Shown here one piece after another: positions 8,558 through 19,685 of a stretch of 64,000 nucleotides of DNA. The stretch covers positions 682,001 to 746,000 of the forward strand of contig NZ_CP151076.1 in NCBI RefSeq assembly GCF_038096165.1, read 5' to 3'. Source of the DNA: Pseudomonas sp. G.S.17 (GTDB lineage Bacteria > Pseudomonadota > Gammaproteobacteria > Pseudomonadales > Pseudomonadaceae). The notes beneath the pieces were generated by a model. That model was not told where the DNA came from and made no database searches. It saw only the letters and a list, made by a program, of their open reading frames with translations. The stretch's first letter is position 1. Each line of letters begins with the position of its first letter. The position numbers and the translations under genes are program-made.

Positions 8558-9976
8558 ATGCGCATGCGCGCGCTGGTTACTGTAGTGGGTCTGCTATTGA
8601 CGGCCTTGTCTGTCAACGCGCTGGCCGAAACACAAGTACGAAGTGTCCGCTTATGGCGTGCACCGGATAACACGCGGCTGGTTTTCGATCTTACCGGGCC
8701 CGTTCAACACAGCGTTTTCACCCTGACTTCTCCTGATCGTCTGGTGATCGACATCAATGGTGCGACCCTGGCCGGACCGCTCGACGTCCCCATGGCCAAC
8801 ACGCCAATCACCAGCATGCGTTCAGCTCAACGCACACCCACCGATTTGCGGGTGGTCATCGACCTCAAGAAAGCGGTGACGCCGAAAAGCTTCACCCTCG
8901 CGCCTAACCAGCAGTACGGCAACCGTCTGGTGGTCGACCTGTATGACGAAGCGTCGGATGCCAACCCGGCGCCGATCATGGCCCAAACCGCAGCCAATAC
9001 CGCACCTGCGGTACCGATCAGCCCGGCAAAGCCTGCAATCAAACTGACGCCGGTGCCGAACGGCAAGCGCGATATCGTGGTGGTAATCGATGCCGGCCAC
9101 GGTGGTGAAGACCCTGGTGCTTCGGGCGGGGCCGGGCAGAAAGAGAAAAACGTGGTGCTGTCCATCGCCAAGGAGTTGCAGCGCCAGATCAACGCCGAAA
9201 AAGGCTACAGGGCTGAACTGACCCGCACCGGCGACTATTTCATTCCGCTGCGCAAACGTACCGAGATCGCGCGGGCCAAGGGCGCAGACCTGTTCGTGTC
9301 GATTCATGCGGATGCCGCGCCTTCTTCGGCAGCGTTCGGTGCTTCGGTGTTTGCCTTGTCCGAGCGCGGCGCGACGTCGGAAACCGCGCGCTGGCTGGCC
9401 GACAGCGAAAACCGCTCCGACTTGATCGGCGGCGCTGGCGCAGTGAGTCTGGACGACAAGGACCGCATGCTGGCGGGCGTATTGCTCGACCTGTCCATGA
9501 CCGCTTCGTTGTCATCGAGCCTTAACGTCGGGCAGAAAGTGCTGACCAACATTGGTCGCGTCACCTCGCTGCACAAGGCGCGGGTCGAGCAGGCGGGCTT
9601 CATGGTGCTCAAGTCGCCGGATATCCCGTCGATTCTGGTGGAGACCGGCTTTATCTCGAACACCGCCGAGGCCGCCAAGCTTTCCGGTTCGCCGCATCAA
9701 CAGGCGCTGGCGCGTTCGATCAGCTCCGGAGTCAGACAGTTCTTCCAGCAGAATCCGCCACAAGGCACTTACATTGCCTGGTTGCGCGATAACGGCAAGC
9801 TGGCCCAGGGGCCGCGTAATCATGTGGTTAGGTCAGGTGAAACCCTGGCCATGCTGGCGGCGCGCTACGATATGAGCACCGGCGCGCTGCGCAATGCCAA
9901 CGGTTTGAGTTCTGATGAGTTGCGAATCGGCCAGAATCTGAAAATCCCGAACTCAGAGGTAGCCACGCAGCCATGA
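8558..9976 (+). CDS. amiB: N-acetylmuramoyl-L-alanine amidase AmiB
   Basis: 472 residues from ATG 8558; an in-frame ATG at 8546 would add four residues, but GGGG at 8548 fits a ribosome site for 8558. The enzyme cleaves septal peptidoglycan during cell separation. A signal peptide (about residues 1-23, ending VNALA) is followed by an AMIN domain (about 25-130) for septal targeting, an Amidase_3 domain (about 190-405) with zinc-site motifs [24 protein letters not shown] and [10 protein letters not shown], and a C-terminal LysM domain ([19 protein letters not shown]). Its stop overlaps the mutL start (ATGA). Confidence 0.94.
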   Translation: MRMRALVTVVGLLLTALSVNALAETQVRSVRLWRAPDNTRLVFDLTGPVQHSVFTLTSPDRLVIDINGATLAGPLDVPMANTPITSMRSAQRTPTDLRVVIDLKKAVTPKSFTLAPNQQYGNRLVVDLYDEASDANPAPIMAQTAANTAPAVPISPAKPAIKLTPVPNGKRDIVVVIDAGHGGEDPGASGGAGQKEKNVVLSIAKELQRQINAEKGYRAELTRTGDYFIPLRKRTEIARAKGADLFVSIHADAAPSSAAFGASVFALSERGATSETARWLADSENRSDLIGGAGAVSLDDKDRMLAGVLLDLSMTASLSSSLNVGQKVLTNIGRVTSLHKARVEQAGFMVLKSPDIPSILVETGFISNTAEAAKLSGSPHQQALARSISSGVRQFFQQNPPQGTYIAWLRDNGKLAQGPRNHVVRSGETLAMLAARYDMSTGALRNANGLSSDELRIGQNLKIPNSEVATQP

Positions 9977-11928
9977 CTGATCTTCTCGTCGACAGCATTG
10001 AAACGGACGTCAGCGCCGATACCGCCAATGTCTCGCTCAGCGCTGCGCGCATCGAACTACTCAGTCCGCGACTGGCTAACCAGATCGCCGCGGGCGAAGT
10101 GGTCGAGCGACCGGCTTCCGTCATCAAGGAGTTGCTGGAAAACAGCCTCGACTCCGGCGCCAGACGCATTGATGTCGACGTCGAACAGGCCGGGATCAAG
10201 CTGTTGCGGGTGCGCGACGACGGCAGCGGCATTTCTTCCGACGATTTACCGTTGGCCCTGGCCCGACACGCCACCAGCAAGATTCGCGATCTGGAAGACC
10301 TTGAACGGGTCATGAGCCTGGGTTTTCGCGGTGAAGCGCTGGCGTCCATCAGCTCGGTCGCCCGCTTGACCCTGACCTCGCGCACCCGCGATGCCGATCA
10401 AGCTTGGCAAGTGGAAACCGAAGGCCGCGACATGGCTTCGCGGGTTCAGCCTGCGGCGCATCCGGTGGGCACTTCGGTTGAAGTGCGGGACCTGTTTTTC
10501 AACACCCCGGCGCGGCGCAAGTTTCTCAAGGCCGAGAAAACCGAATTCGATCACCTGCAGGAAGTCATCAAGCGCATGGCGCTGGCCCGTTTCGACGTGG
10601 CTTTCCACCTGCGGCACAACGGCAAGACGATTCTCAGCCTGCACGAAGCTCATGATGACAACGCCCGGGCCAGACGCGTCGCCGCGATTTGCGGCCCAGG
10701 CTTTCTAGAGCAGGCGCTGCCCATCGAGATCGAGCGCAACGGTTTGCACTTGTGGGGTTGGGTTGGTCTGCCGACGTTCTCGCGCAGCCAGGCGGATCTG
10801 CAATATTTCTACGTGAATGGCCGTGCGGTGCGCGACAAGCTGGTCGCCCACGCGGTGCGTCAGGCGTATCGCGATGTGCTGTTCAATGGCCGTCATCCGA
10901 CCTTCGTGCTGTTTTTCGAAGTGGATCCGGCGGTCGTCGACGTCAACGTGCACCCGACCAAGCACGAAGTGCGCTTCCGTGACGGACGCATGGTTCACGA
11001 TTTCCTGTATGGCACCTTGCATCGCGCCTTGGGTGATGTGCGGCCGGAAGATCAAGTGTCCGGCTCCGCTCCCGTCACCGCCATCGAGCGGCCGACCGGC
11101 CCGGAAGCGGGAGAATTCGGCCCTCAGGGCGAAATGCGCCTGGCCAATAATCTGCTGGAACAGCCGCAAGGCGAGCCCTATGCGCGACCGGCCGGTTCCG
11201 GGGCGGGCGCGGGTTATCAATATCAGTACACGCCACGGCCCGGCGCAACCTTGCCCGCCGCCGAAGCGCAAAGCGCCTATCGCGAGTTTTTCGCGCCGCT
11301 GCCGGGCGCGGCGCCCGTCTCGCTGCCGGAAACCCAGGGCGATATCCCGCCGTTGGGCTACGCGCTGGCGCAGCTCAAGGGGATTTATATTCTTGCCGAG
11401 AACGCGATTGGCCTGGTGTTGGTGGACATGCACGCTGCGCACGAGCGGATCATGTATGAGCGCCTGAAAATCGCCATGGCCAGCGAAGGCTTGAGCGGCC
11501 AGCCTTTGTTGGTGCCGGAATCCATCGCTGTCAGCCAGCGCGAAGCGGATTGTGCCGAAGAACACATCGAGACCTTTCAGCGGCTGGGTTTCGAATTACA
11601 GCGCCTGGGCCCGGAAACGCTGGCGATCCGGCAAATCCCGGCCCTGCTCAAGCAAGCAGAAGCCAATCGGCTGGTCAGCGATGTGTTGGCGGATTTGATG
11701 GAATACGGCACCAGTGATCGGGTTCAGGCGCACATGAACGAGCTGTTGGGCACCATGGCCTGCCACGGCGCGATTCGCGCCAATCGGCGTCTGGCGATCC
11801 CGGAAATGAACGGTTTGCTGCGTGACATGGAAAACACCGAGCGCAGCGGTCAATGCAACCACGGTCGGCCGACCTGGACCCAGATGGGTCTGGACGATCT
11901 GGACAAACTCTTTTTGCGCGGTCGTTGA
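9973..11928 (+). CDS. mutL: DNA mismatch repair protein MutL
   Basis: 651 residues. MutL links MutS mismatch recognition to downstream processing. The N-terminal GHKL ATPase motifs are visible: [26 protein letters not shown] and [16 protein letters not shown]. The C-terminal dimerisation domain carries [12 protein letters not shown] from about residue 485, matching the DxHA-x2-E-x4-E metal-binding motif of MutL proteins with intrinsic endonuclease activity, as expected in Pseudomonas, which lacks MutH. The Pro/Ala/Gly-rich linker spans about 350-445. Translationally coupled to amiB (ATGA overlap) and directly followed by miaA with no gap. Confidence 0.97.
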   Translation: MTDLLVDSIETDVSADTANVSLSAARIELLSPRLANQIAAGEVVERPASVIKELLENSLDSGARRIDVDVEQAGIKLLRVRDDGSGISSDDLPLALARHATSKIRDLEDLERVMSLGFRGEALASISSVARLTLTSRTRDADQAWQVETEGRDMASRVQPAAHPVGTSVEVRDLFFNTPARRKFLKAEKTEFDHLQEVIKRMALARFDVAFHLRHNGKTILSLHEAHDDNARARRVAAICGPGFLEQALPIEIERNGLHLWGWVGLPTFSRSQADLQYFYVNGRAVRDKLVAHAVRQAYRDVLFNGRHPTFVLFFEVDPAVVDVNVHPTKHEVRFRDGRMVHDFLYGTLHRALGDVRPEDQVSGSAPVTAIERPTGPEAGEFGPQGEMRLANNLLEQPQGEPYARPAGSGAGAGYQYQYTPRPGATLPAAEAQSAYREFFAPLPGAAPVSLPETQGDIPPLGYALAQLKGIYILAENAIGLVLVDMHAAHERIMYERLKIAMASEGLSGQPLLVPESIAVSQREADCAEEHIETFQRLGFELQRLGPETLAIRQIPALLKQAEANRLVSDVLADLMEYGTSDRVQAHMNELLGTMACHGAIRANRRLAIPEMNGLLRDMENTERSGQCNHGRPTWTQMGLDDLDKLFLRGR

Positions 11929-12900
11929 ATGAGCGCTTTACCTCCCGCCATCTTTCTCATGGGCCCCACGGCCGCGGGCAAGACCGATCTGGCGATCGAA
12001 CTCTGCAAAGTCCTGCCTTGCGAGCTGATCAGTGTCGATTCGGCGCTGGTCTATCGCGGCATGGACATCGGCACCGCCAAGCCATCAAAAGCACAATTGG
12101 CCGAGTTTCCCCATCGTCTGGTGGATATTCTCGACCCGGCGCAAAGCTATTCGGCGGCGGATTTTCGTACCGACGCACTGGCGGCCATGGCGGAAATAAC
12201 CGCGCGGGGGAATATTCCTCTGCTGGTGGGCGGCACGATGTTGTATTTCAAGGCTCTGATGGACGGGCTGGCGGATATGCCGGCCGCCGATGCCGAAGTC
12301 CGTGCGCAACTTGAAGCCCGGGCGGTGGTCCATGGTTGGCAGGCGTTGCATGATGATCTGGCGGCCGTGGATCCGGTGTCGGCGGCGCGAATCCATCCCA
12401 ATGATCCGCAGCGGTTGATACGTGCGCTGGAAGTTTATCGGGTCAGCGGTCTGAGCATGACGGCACACCGCGAGCAACAAACTGCGCAAAGTACCGACGC
12501 AGCGGCTTCGGGACGTAGGCAATTGCCCTATACTGTCGCGAACCTGGCTATTGCTCCGGCAGATCGCAAGGTGTTGCATGACCGTATTGCGTTACGTTTT
12601 TCACAAATGCTGGACCAGGGATTTCTGGATGAGGTGCTGGCATTGCGTTCGCGAGGCGACTTGCATTCGGGGTTGCCATCGATCAGAGCCGTTGGTTATC
12701 GCCAGGTCTGGGATCATCTGGATGGAAAGCTGACATGGTCTGAAATGCAGGAGCGGGGCATTATTGCCACGCGTCAACTGGCCAAGCGGCAGTTCACCTG
12801 GCTACGCAGTTGGGAAGATTTACACTGGTTGGACAGCCTGGCTTGCGACAATCTGCCACGTGCCTTGAAATACCTGGGCTCGGTCTCCATATTGAGCTGA
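11929..12900 (+). CDS. miaA: tRNA dimethylallyltransferase MiaA
   Basis: 323 residues. MiaA transfers a dimethylallyl group to A37 of tRNAs reading UNN codons, the first step toward ms2i6A. The N-terminal P-loop [15 protein letters not shown] and the following [20 protein letters not shown] block, the [19 protein letters not shown] segment and the C-terminal [12 protein letters not shown] are family signatures. It begins immediately after the mutL stop and lies 87 bases upstream of hfq; in other gamma-proteobacteria hfq promoters lie within or just after miaA. Confidence 0.96.
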   Translation: MSALPPAIFLMGPTAAGKTDLAIELCKVLPCELISVDSALVYRGMDIGTAKPSKAQLAEFPHRLVDILDPAQSYSAADFRTDALAAMAEITARGNIPLLVGGTMLYFKALMDGLADMPAADAEVRAQLEARAVVHGWQALHDDLAAVDPVSAARIHPNDPQRLIRALEVYRVSGLSMTAHREQQTAQSTDAAASGRRQLPYTVANLAIAPADRKVLHDRIALRFSQMLDQGFLDEVLALRSRGDLHSGLPSIRAVGYRQVWDHLDGKLTWSEMQERGIIATRQLAKRQFTWLRSWEDLHWLDSLACDNLPRALKYLGSVSILS

Positions 12901-12987
12901 GTCCTTGCAATAGCCGTCTATCCTTGGGGGGTGACGGTAAAGCCCATTGAATTCGAATTATTATTGATCCTTAAAGGAGTGCGGCAC

Positions 12988-13248
12988 ATGTCAAAAGGGC
13001 ATTCGCTACAAGACCCTTACCTGAACACTTTACGTAAAGAAAAGGTTGGGGTTTCGATCTATCTGGTAAACGGTATCAAGCTGCAAGGCACGATCGAGTC
13101 TTTCGACCAGTTCGTTATTTTGCTGAAAAACACTGTCAGCCAAATGGTTTACAAGCACGCCATCTCTACCGTTGTACCGGTTCGTCCAATTCGTCTGCCT
13201 AGCGCCGCCGAATCCGAGTCGGGTGACGTTGAGCCAGGTAACGCCTGA
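12988..13248 (+). CDS. hfq: RNA chaperone Hfq
   Basis: 86 residues from ATG 12988, preceded by AAAGGAG; the open frame extends upstream but [20 protein letters not shown] is the invariant Hfq start. Hfq is a hexameric Sm-like ring that pairs small RNAs with mRNAs and, in Pseudomonas, works with Crc in carbon catabolite repression. Sm1 ([20 protein letters not shown]) and Sm2 ([10 protein letters not shown]) are both intact. The C-terminal tail is short, as usual for Pseudomonas. hflX starts 12 bases downstream. Confidence 0.98.
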   Translation: MSKGHSLQDPYLNTLRKEKVGVSIYLVNGIKLQGTIESFDQFVILLKNTVSQMVYKHAISTVVPVRPIRLPSAAESESGDVEPGNA

Positions 13249-13260
13249 TAGGAGTCTGCA

Positions 13261-14562
13261 TTGTTCTTTGAGCGCCACAGTGGTGGTGAGCGGGCAATCC
13301 TCGTTCACTTGGATGGTCAGGACCCTGAGGCGCGCGAAGATCCGCAGGAGTTTCAGGAGTTGGCCATATCGGCTGGCGCCGATACCGTCGCGTTCGTTAA
13401 CGTGCCGCGTCATCGGCCATCGGCCAAATATCTGATCGGCAGCGGCAAGGTCGAAGAACTTCGCGACCAGGTCAAAGCCGAAAAAATAGATATCGTCATC
13501 TTCAATCACATCCTCACGCCCAGTCAGGAGCGCAACCTCGAGAAAGTCTTCGAGTGTCGCGTGCTTGATCGCACGGGATTGATCCTGGATATCTTCGCGC
13601 AGCGCGCGCGCACTCATGAAGGTAAGTTGCAGGTCGAGCTGGCACAGCTCGAGCACATGAGTACGCGACTGGTTCGCGGCTGGACTCACCTTGAGCGACA
13701 GGGCGGCGGCATTGGCATGCGCGGTCCGGGTGAAACCCAGCTGGAAACCGACCGCCGTCTGCTGCGGGTGCGTCTGCGGCAAATCAAGAGTCGTCTGGAA
13801 AAGGTCCGCAGCCAGCGTGAGCAGGCGCGTCGCGGGCGTAAGCGCGCCGACATTCCTTCGGTTTCACTGGTGGGCTATACCAACGCCGGCAAATCGACGC
13901 TGTTCAATGCGGTCACCGATTCCGACGTCTTCGCCGCCGACCAACTGTTCGCCACCCTCGATCCGACCCTGCGCCGTCTGCAACTGGACGACCTGGGGCC
14001 AATCGTGCTGGCCGATACCGTGGGCTTCATTCGCCATTTGCCACACAAGCTGGTCGAGGCGTTTCGCGCAACCCTCGAAGAATCAAGCAACTCCGATCTG
14101 CTGCTGCACGTCATCGATTCTCATGAGCCTGAGCGCATGGCGCAGATTGAACAGGTGATGGCGGTGCTTGGGGAGATCGGCGCCGAGGGCTTGCCGATAC
14201 TTGAGGTGTATAACAAACTCGATCTGCTCGAAGGGGTGGAACCCCAGATACAGCGCGATGCCGATGGCAAACCGCAACGTGTCTGGTTGTCTGCCCGTGA
14301 CGGTCGTGGGCTGGACCTGCTCAAACAGGCCGTAGCCGAACTGCTGGGTGACGATTTGTTTGTCGGCACCTTGCGCTTGCCTCAGCGTTTTGCTCGACTG
14401 CGCGCTCAATTCTTCGAATTGGGTGCAGTACAAAGCGAAGAGCATGACGATGAAGGCGGCAGCTTGTTAGCCGTACGTTTGCCGCGAGTTGAATTCAATC
14501 GCCTGGTGAGTCGCGAAGGACTGCAGCCGCTGGAATTCATCGAGCAACACACTTTGCAATAA
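13261..14562 (+). CDS. hflX: Ribosome-rescue GTPase HflX
   Basis: 433 residues with a TTG start at 13261, supported by TAGGAG ten bases upstream and by MFFERHSGGERAILVHLDGQ matching the family N-terminus. HflX is a 50S-associated GTPase that splits stalled or stress-damaged ribosomes. An N-terminal nucleotide-binding domain with GGIGMRGPGETQLETDRR is followed by the GTPase domain: G1 GYTNAGKSTLFN, G3 DTVGFIRHLPH and G4 NKLD. It lies between hfq and hflKC; an 10-bp hairpin follows its stop. Confidence 0.96.
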   Translation: MFFERHSGGERAILVHLDGQDPEAREDPQEFQELAISAGADTVAFVNVPRHRPSAKYLIGSGKVEELRDQVKAEKIDIVIFNHILTPSQERNLEKVFECRVLDRTGLILDIFAQRARTHEGKLQVELAQLEHMSTRLVRGWTHLERQGGGIGMRGPGETQLETDRRLLRVRLRQIKSRLEKVRSQREQARRGRKRADIPSVSLVGYTNAGKSTLFNAVTDSDVFAADQLFATLDPTLRRLQLDDLGPIVLADTVGFIRHLPHKLVEAFRATLEESSNSDLLLHVIDSHEPERMAQIEQVMAVLGEIGAEGLPILEVYNKLDLLEGVEPQIQRDADGKPQRVWLSARDGRGLDLLKQAVAELLGDDLFVGTLRLPQRFARLRAQFFELGAVQSEEHDDEGGSLLAVRLPRVEFNRLVSREGLQPLEFIEQHTLQ

Positions 14563-14568
14563 AAGCGT

Positions 14569-14593
14569 GGGAAACCCGTTGTACGGGTTTCCC
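14569..14593 (+). terminator. Hairpin between hflX and hflK
   Basis: GGGAAACCCG and CGGGTTTCCC form a perfect 10-bp stem with a 5-base loop right after hflX. No T-run follows, so it may be an mRNA-stabilising or processing hairpin rather than a full terminator. Confidence 0.5.
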
Positions 14594-14658
14594 GGGCATT
14601 CTGTAGCATTGGTCGGCGCGCCGTGGGCGCGTCTTTGCTTTATCAGATGGAGAGCGCT

Positions 14659-15825
14659 ATGGCTTGGAATGAGCCGGGTGGCAACTCGAATAATCAGGAT
14701 CCTTGGGGTGGTAAGCGCAAGAATGGCGACCGCAAGGGGCCACCGGATCTCGACGAGGCCTTCCGTAAGCTGCAGGAAAGCCTGAATGGGTTGTTCGGTG
14801 GTAAGAAACGTACTGGCGGTGACGGCGGTGGCGATGGTCCGCGCAAGGGTGGTGGCTTAGGCCTGCTCGGCATCGGCCTGGTCGTGCTTGTCGCGATCTG
14901 GCTCTACAGCGCTATCTACGTTGTAGATGAGCAGGAGCAGGCTGTCGTGCTGCGTTTCGGTCAATACTACGAAACCGTAGGGTCCGGCCTGAACATCTAC
15001 TTCCCGCCGTTCGATCGCAAGTACATGGAAAACGTGACTCGCGAACGTGCCTACAGCAAGCAAGGCCAAATGCTGACCGAAGACGAGAACATCGTCGAAG
15101 TGCCGCTGACGGTGCAGTACAAGATCTCCAATCTGCGTGATTTCGTATTGAACGTCGACCAGCCTGAAGTCAGCCTGCAACACGCCACAGAAAGCGCCTT
15201 GCGCCATGTCGTGGGTTCCACGGCGATGGATCAGGTGCTCACTGAAGGTCGTGAGCTGATGGCCAGTGAAATCAAGGAACGCCTGCAACGCTTCCTCGAC
15301 ACGTATCGCACCGGTATCACGGTCACTCAGGTGAACGTGCAAAATGCTGCGGCGCCGCGTGAAGTTCAGGAAGCCTTTGATGACGTGATCCGCGCCCGTG
15401 AAGACGAGCAACGTGCACGTAACCAGGCGGAAACCTACGCCAACGGTGTAATCCCGGAAGCCCGTGGTCACGCCCAGCGTATTCTTGAAGACGCCAACGG
15501 TTATCGCGATGAAGTGGTTTCGCGCGCCAAGGGTGAGGCTGATCGCTTCACCAAGCTGGTCGCCGAGTACCGCAAGGCACCTGAAGTTACCCGCGAGCGT
15601 CTGTATCTGGACACCATGCAGGAACTGTTCAGCAACACCAGCAAGGTTCTCGTAACTGGCGACAAGCGGCAGAACAATCTGCTTTACCTGCCGCTGGACA
15701 AGATGATCGAGAGTGGTCGTAACGGCACTGCCCCGACTACCGGTGCAGCCGCAGCAGCAACTGACGTCGGCACCCGTGCCGCCGAGTTGCAGCAGCGCGA
15801 TGTGCGTACAAGGGAGAGTCGCTGA
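14659..15825 (+). CDS. hflK: FtsH protease modulator HflK
   Basis: 388 residues from ATG 14659, preceded by GGAG and starting MAWNEPGGNSNNQDPWGG; the frame is open further upstream without a better start. HflK is an SPFH/prohibitin-family inner-membrane protein that forms large cages with HflC around FtsH and modulates its proteolysis. A Gly/Lys-rich N-terminal tail is followed by one membrane helix (about 75-95, GLGLLGIGLVVLVAIWLYSA) and the periplasmic SPFH domain starting VVDEQEQAVVLRFGQYYETV, then a coiled-coil tail. Its stop overlaps the hflC start. Confidence 0.96.
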   Translation: MAWNEPGGNSNNQDPWGGKRKNGDRKGPPDLDEAFRKLQESLNGLFGGKKRTGGDGGGDGPRKGGGLGLLGIGLVVLVAIWLYSAIYVVDEQEQAVVLRFGQYYETVGSGLNIYFPPFDRKYMENVTRERAYSKQGQMLTEDENIVEVPLTVQYKISNLRDFVLNVDQPEVSLQHATESALRHVVGSTAMDQVLTEGRELMASEIKERLQRFLDTYRTGITVTQVNVQNAAAPREVQEAFDDVIRAREDEQRARNQAETYANGVIPEARGHAQRILEDANGYRDEVVSRAKGEADRFTKLVAEYRKAPEVTRERLYLDTMQELFSNTSKVLVTGDKRQNNLLYLPLDKMIESGRNGTAPTTGAAAAATDVGTRAAELQQRDVRTRESR

Positions 15826-16694
15826 TGAGCAATAAATCGCTGATCGCCCTGATTGTTTGTGTAGTGCTGGCGGTGGTTGCCTGGAACAGTCTCTACATCG
15901 TGTCCCAGACCGAACGGGCAGTCATGCTCCAGTTCGGGCGGGTGGTAGAGGCTGATGTACAGCCGGGCCTGCACGTGAAGATTCCTTACGTTAACCAGGT
16001 GCGCAAGTTCGACGGTCGCCTGCTGACGCTGGATGCTCCAACGCAACGCTTCCTGACCCTGGAAAAGAAAGCGGTCATGGTTGATGCCTACGCCAAATGG
16101 CGGGTCAAGGACGCGGAGCGCTTCTACACGGCGACTTCCGGCCTGAAGCAGATCGCTGATGAGCGTCTGTCCCGTCGTCTGGAATCCGGTCTGCGTGACC
16201 AGTTCGGCAAGCGCACCCTGCACGAAGCTGTGTCGGGTGAGCGTGATGCGCTGATGGCTGACATCACTGCATCGCTGAATGCGATGGCAACCAAGGAGCT
16301 GGGCATCGAAGTCATCGACGTCCGGGTCAAGGCCATCGACCTGCCGAAGGAAGTGAACCGCAGCGTGTTCGAGCGTATGAGCACCGAGCGTGAGCGTGAA
16401 GCCCGCGAGCATCGCGCCAAGGGTAACGAGCTGGCTGAAGGCATTCGTGCCGACGCTGATCGTCAGCGTCGCGTATTGCTGGCTGAAGCCTATCGTGAGT
16501 CTGAAGAGGCTCGTGGTGATGGTGATGCCCAGGCTTCCGCGATCTACTCCAAGGCATACGGTCAGGATCAGGAGTTCTACGCGTTCTACCGTAGCCTGCG
16601 CGCCTACCGTGAAAGCTTCTCGAGTAAAAGCGACGTGATGGTTCTGGATCCAAATAGCGATTTCTTCCGCTATCTGCAAAAATCCAAGCCGTGA
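15825..16694 (+). CDS. hflC: FtsH protease modulator HflC
   Basis: 289 residues; ATG at 15825 overlaps the hflK stop (TGATG). Partner of HflK in the FtsH-regulating complex of the inner membrane. One N-terminal membrane helix (LIALIVCVVLAVVAWNSLYI) precedes the SPFH domain (QTERAVMLQFGRVVEADVQP) and the heptad-rich ERMSTEREREAREHRAKGNE region. Followed by a GC-rich hairpin (16716-16742) and a clear terminator (16779-16802). Confidence 0.96.
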   Translation: MSNKSLIALIVCVVLAVVAWNSLYIVSQTERAVMLQFGRVVEADVQPGLHVKIPYVNQVRKFDGRLLTLDAPTQRFLTLEKKAVMVDAYAKWRVKDAERFYTATSGLKQIADERLSRRLESGLRDQFGKRTLHEAVSGERDALMADITASLNAMATKELGIEVIDVRVKAIDLPKEVNRSVFERMSTEREREAREHRAKGNELAEGIRADADRQRRVLLAEAYRESEEARGDGDAQASAIYSKAYGQDQEFYAFYRSLRAYRESFSSKSDVMVLDPNSDFFRYLQKSKP

Positions 16695-16715
16695 TTCACG
16701 CGTGATTTGAAAGCT

Positions 16716-16742
16716 CCGCCGGGCGGCAAAACCGTCTGGCGG
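16716..16742 (+). other. GC-rich hairpin after hflC
   Basis: CCGCCGGGCGG (16716-16726) and CCGTCTGGCGG (16732-16742) can pair over 11 bp, two of them G-U pairs in RNA. No T-run follows. Probably a transcript 3' stabiliser ahead of the true terminator 37 bases on. Confidence 0.45.
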
Positions 16743-16778
16743 GGTGATCACTCGGTAAAACGTGTGTATGATGCGGCA

Positions 16779-16802
16779 GCCGGGAAATTCCCGGCTTTTT
16801 TG
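16779..16802 (+). terminator. Rho-independent terminator after hflC
   Basis: GCCGGGAAATTCCCGGC is a perfect short palindrome directly followed by six T residues. It ends the hfq-hflXKC transcript. Confidence 0.8.
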
Positions 16803-16820
16803 CGTCTGCACGATTGATTG

Positions 16821-16942
16821 GTCGCAGTGCGCAGATCCGCGAGGACTGCATGCGACAAGAATTTTCGAGGACAGTGGTCCGCAAGGCCATTCTCGGGCGC
16901 TCGTCGTGCCCGCAAGAATGACTGCAGGACTTGACCACTGTC
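16821..16942 (+). ncRNA. Structured leader upstream of hisZ (candidate cis-regulatory RNA)
   Basis: Two successive hairpins can form. The first pairs GTCGCA (16821-16826) with TGCGAC (16851-16856), with inner GCAG/CTGC pairing. The second pairs GACAGTGGTC (16870-16879) perfectly with GACCACTGTC (16933-16942), and nested inside it ATTCT-c-GGGC pairs with GCCC-gca-AGAAT (16889-16919). The element ends 57 bases before the hisZ start and follows the hflC terminator. I do not recognise it as a named Rfam family. No convincing coding frame covers it. Confidence 0.45.
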
Positions 16943-16999
16943 TGCTTTACTCAAGGCTCGCCCCATGGCTTGCCGCCCGGATCATAGGGGAATGGCGTA

Positions 17000-18187
17000 A
17001 TGGCAACGGTTGACCGCTGGCTGCTACCAGATGGCATCGAAGAAGTACTGCCACCGGAAGCGGCGCGTATAGAAATAGCGCGCCGTCAGGTGTTGGATCT
17101 GTTCCAGAGCTGGGGCTATGAATTCGTAGTCACCCCTCACATCGAATACCTCGAATCCCTGCTCACTGGCGCAGGCTCGGACCTGGATCTGCGCACCTTC
17201 AAGGTGATCGATCCGCAGTCGGGTCGGCAGATGGGTTTTCGTGCTGACATCACGCCGCAAGTGGCGCGCATCGATGCGCACACCCTGCGTCGCGAAGGTC
17301 CAAGCCGCCTGTGCTACGCCGGCAGCGTGCTGCATGCGCAGCCGCGTGCCCTGTCATCTTCGCGCAGCCCGATCCAGTTGGGTGCGGAGCTGTATGGCGA
17401 TGCAAGCCCGAGCAGCGACGTTGAAGTGATCAGCCTGATGCTGGCCATGTTGCGGCTGGCCGATGTGCCGGATGTGCATATGGACCTTGGCCATGTCGGT
17501 ATCTATCGTGGTCTGGCGCGTGCGGCCGGTTTGTCCGGTGAAGTCGAGCAGCAGCTGTTCGACGCGCTGCAGCGCAAGGCCATCGACGAAGTGATTGTCC
17601 TGACCGAAAACCTGCCGAGCGATCTGGCGACCATGCTGCGTGCGCTGGTCGACTTGTGCGGCGGTCGTGAAGTGTTGGCTGCGGCTCGTGATCGGCTGGC
17701 CAATGCGCCGGCGCCGGTGCTCGCCGCCCTCGATGATCTGTTGACGATTGCCGAGCGCCTCGCTGCCCGCTTCCCTGAGCTACCGTTGTATTTCGATCTG
17801 GGCGAATTGCGTGGCTATCACTACCACACCGGTGTGGTGTTCGCGGTGTTCGTTCCGGGTGTCGGTCAATCGATCGCCCAGGGCGGTCGCTACGATGATA
17901 TCGGTGCGGATTTCGGCCGGGCTCGTCCCGCGACCGGCTTCTCCACGGATCTGAAAACCCTGGTGACACTGGGTCGCGCAGAAATCCAGTTGCCGACCGG
18001 CGGCATCTGGATGCCGGACAGCACCGATGCAGCGCTCTGGCAGCAAGTCTGCCAGCTGCGCAGCGAAGGTCAGCGTGTGGTTCAGGGGTTGCCTGGACAG
18101 CAGGTGAGTGCAGCGCGTGAGGCCGATTGTGATCGGCAATTGATTCAGCATGGCGAGCATTGGCAGGTAGTGCCGCTGGCCTCTTGA
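17000..18187 (+). CDS. hisZ: ATP phosphoribosyltransferase regulatory subunit HisZ
   Basis: 395 residues, starting [20 protein letters not shown]. HisZ is a paralogue of histidyl-tRNA synthetase lacking aminoacylation; it binds the short form of HisG to make the first enzyme of histidine synthesis active and feedback-regulated. Class II synthetase-like motifs are visible ([20 protein letters not shown] in motif 2 position, and [24 protein letters not shown] sequence near 275-295). Pseudomonas has the short HisG, so HisZ is required. It lies 54 bases upstream of purA, the usual partner gene, behind a structured leader. Confidence 0.95.
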   Translation: MATVDRWLLPDGIEEVLPPEAARIEIARRQVLDLFQSWGYEFVVTPHIEYLESLLTGAGSDLDLRTFKVIDPQSGRQMGFRADITPQVARIDAHTLRREGPSRLCYAGSVLHAQPRALSSSRSPIQLGAELYGDASPSSDVEVISLMLAMLRLADVPDVHMDLGHVGIYRGLARAAGLSGEVEQQLFDALQRKAIDEVIVLTENLPSDLATMLRALVDLCGGREVLAAARDRLANAPAPVLAALDDLLTIAERLAARFPELPLYFDLGELRGYHYHTGVVFAVFVPGVGQSIAQGGRYDDIGADFGRARPATGFSTDLKTLVTLGRAEIQLPTGGIWMPDSTDAALWQQVCQLRSEGQRVVQGLPGQQVSAAREADCDRQLIQHGEHWQVVPLAS

Positions 18188-18226
18188 GTTTCCCTGCCGG
18201 CCGCCGCCGGCACCAAGTTTGCGTGA

Positions 18227-19534
<1,308 letters not shown>

Positions 19535-19550
19535 TAAGTCGTTGAAACAT

Positions 19551-19586
19551 AACAAAGGGCCGCTCATGCGGCCCTTTGTTATTTTG
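19551..19586 (+). terminator. Rho-independent terminator of purA
   Basis: AACAAAGGGCC and GGCCCTTTGTT form a perfect 11-bp stem around a 9-base loop, followed by ATTTT. Confidence 0.85.
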
Positions 19587-19609
19587 GCTGTGACCCAAGT
19601 CACAAACAC

Positions 19610-19625
19610 GGCACGGTGATTGCTG
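19610..19625 (+). promoter_or_regulatory. sigma54 promoter of the chemoreceptor gene
   Basis: CGGCACGGTGATTGCT matches the TGGCACG-N4-TTGCW consensus at every fixed base except the first. The diagnostic GG (19611-19612) and GC (19623-19624) are exactly ten bases apart. The element lies 61 bases before the GTG start. Confidence 0.75.
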
Positions 19626-19685
19626 TAGAAAACCTCAGAAGCGGTGCCATCATTTTAATGGCGCCGGTGGTGGAGGGATTCCCCC

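Noticed and set aside
16762..17013. Open frame between hflC and hisZ
   Set aside because: It crosses a terminator and two strong hairpins, has no ribosome site and resembles no known protein, including the DUF2065 protein I would expect at this site.
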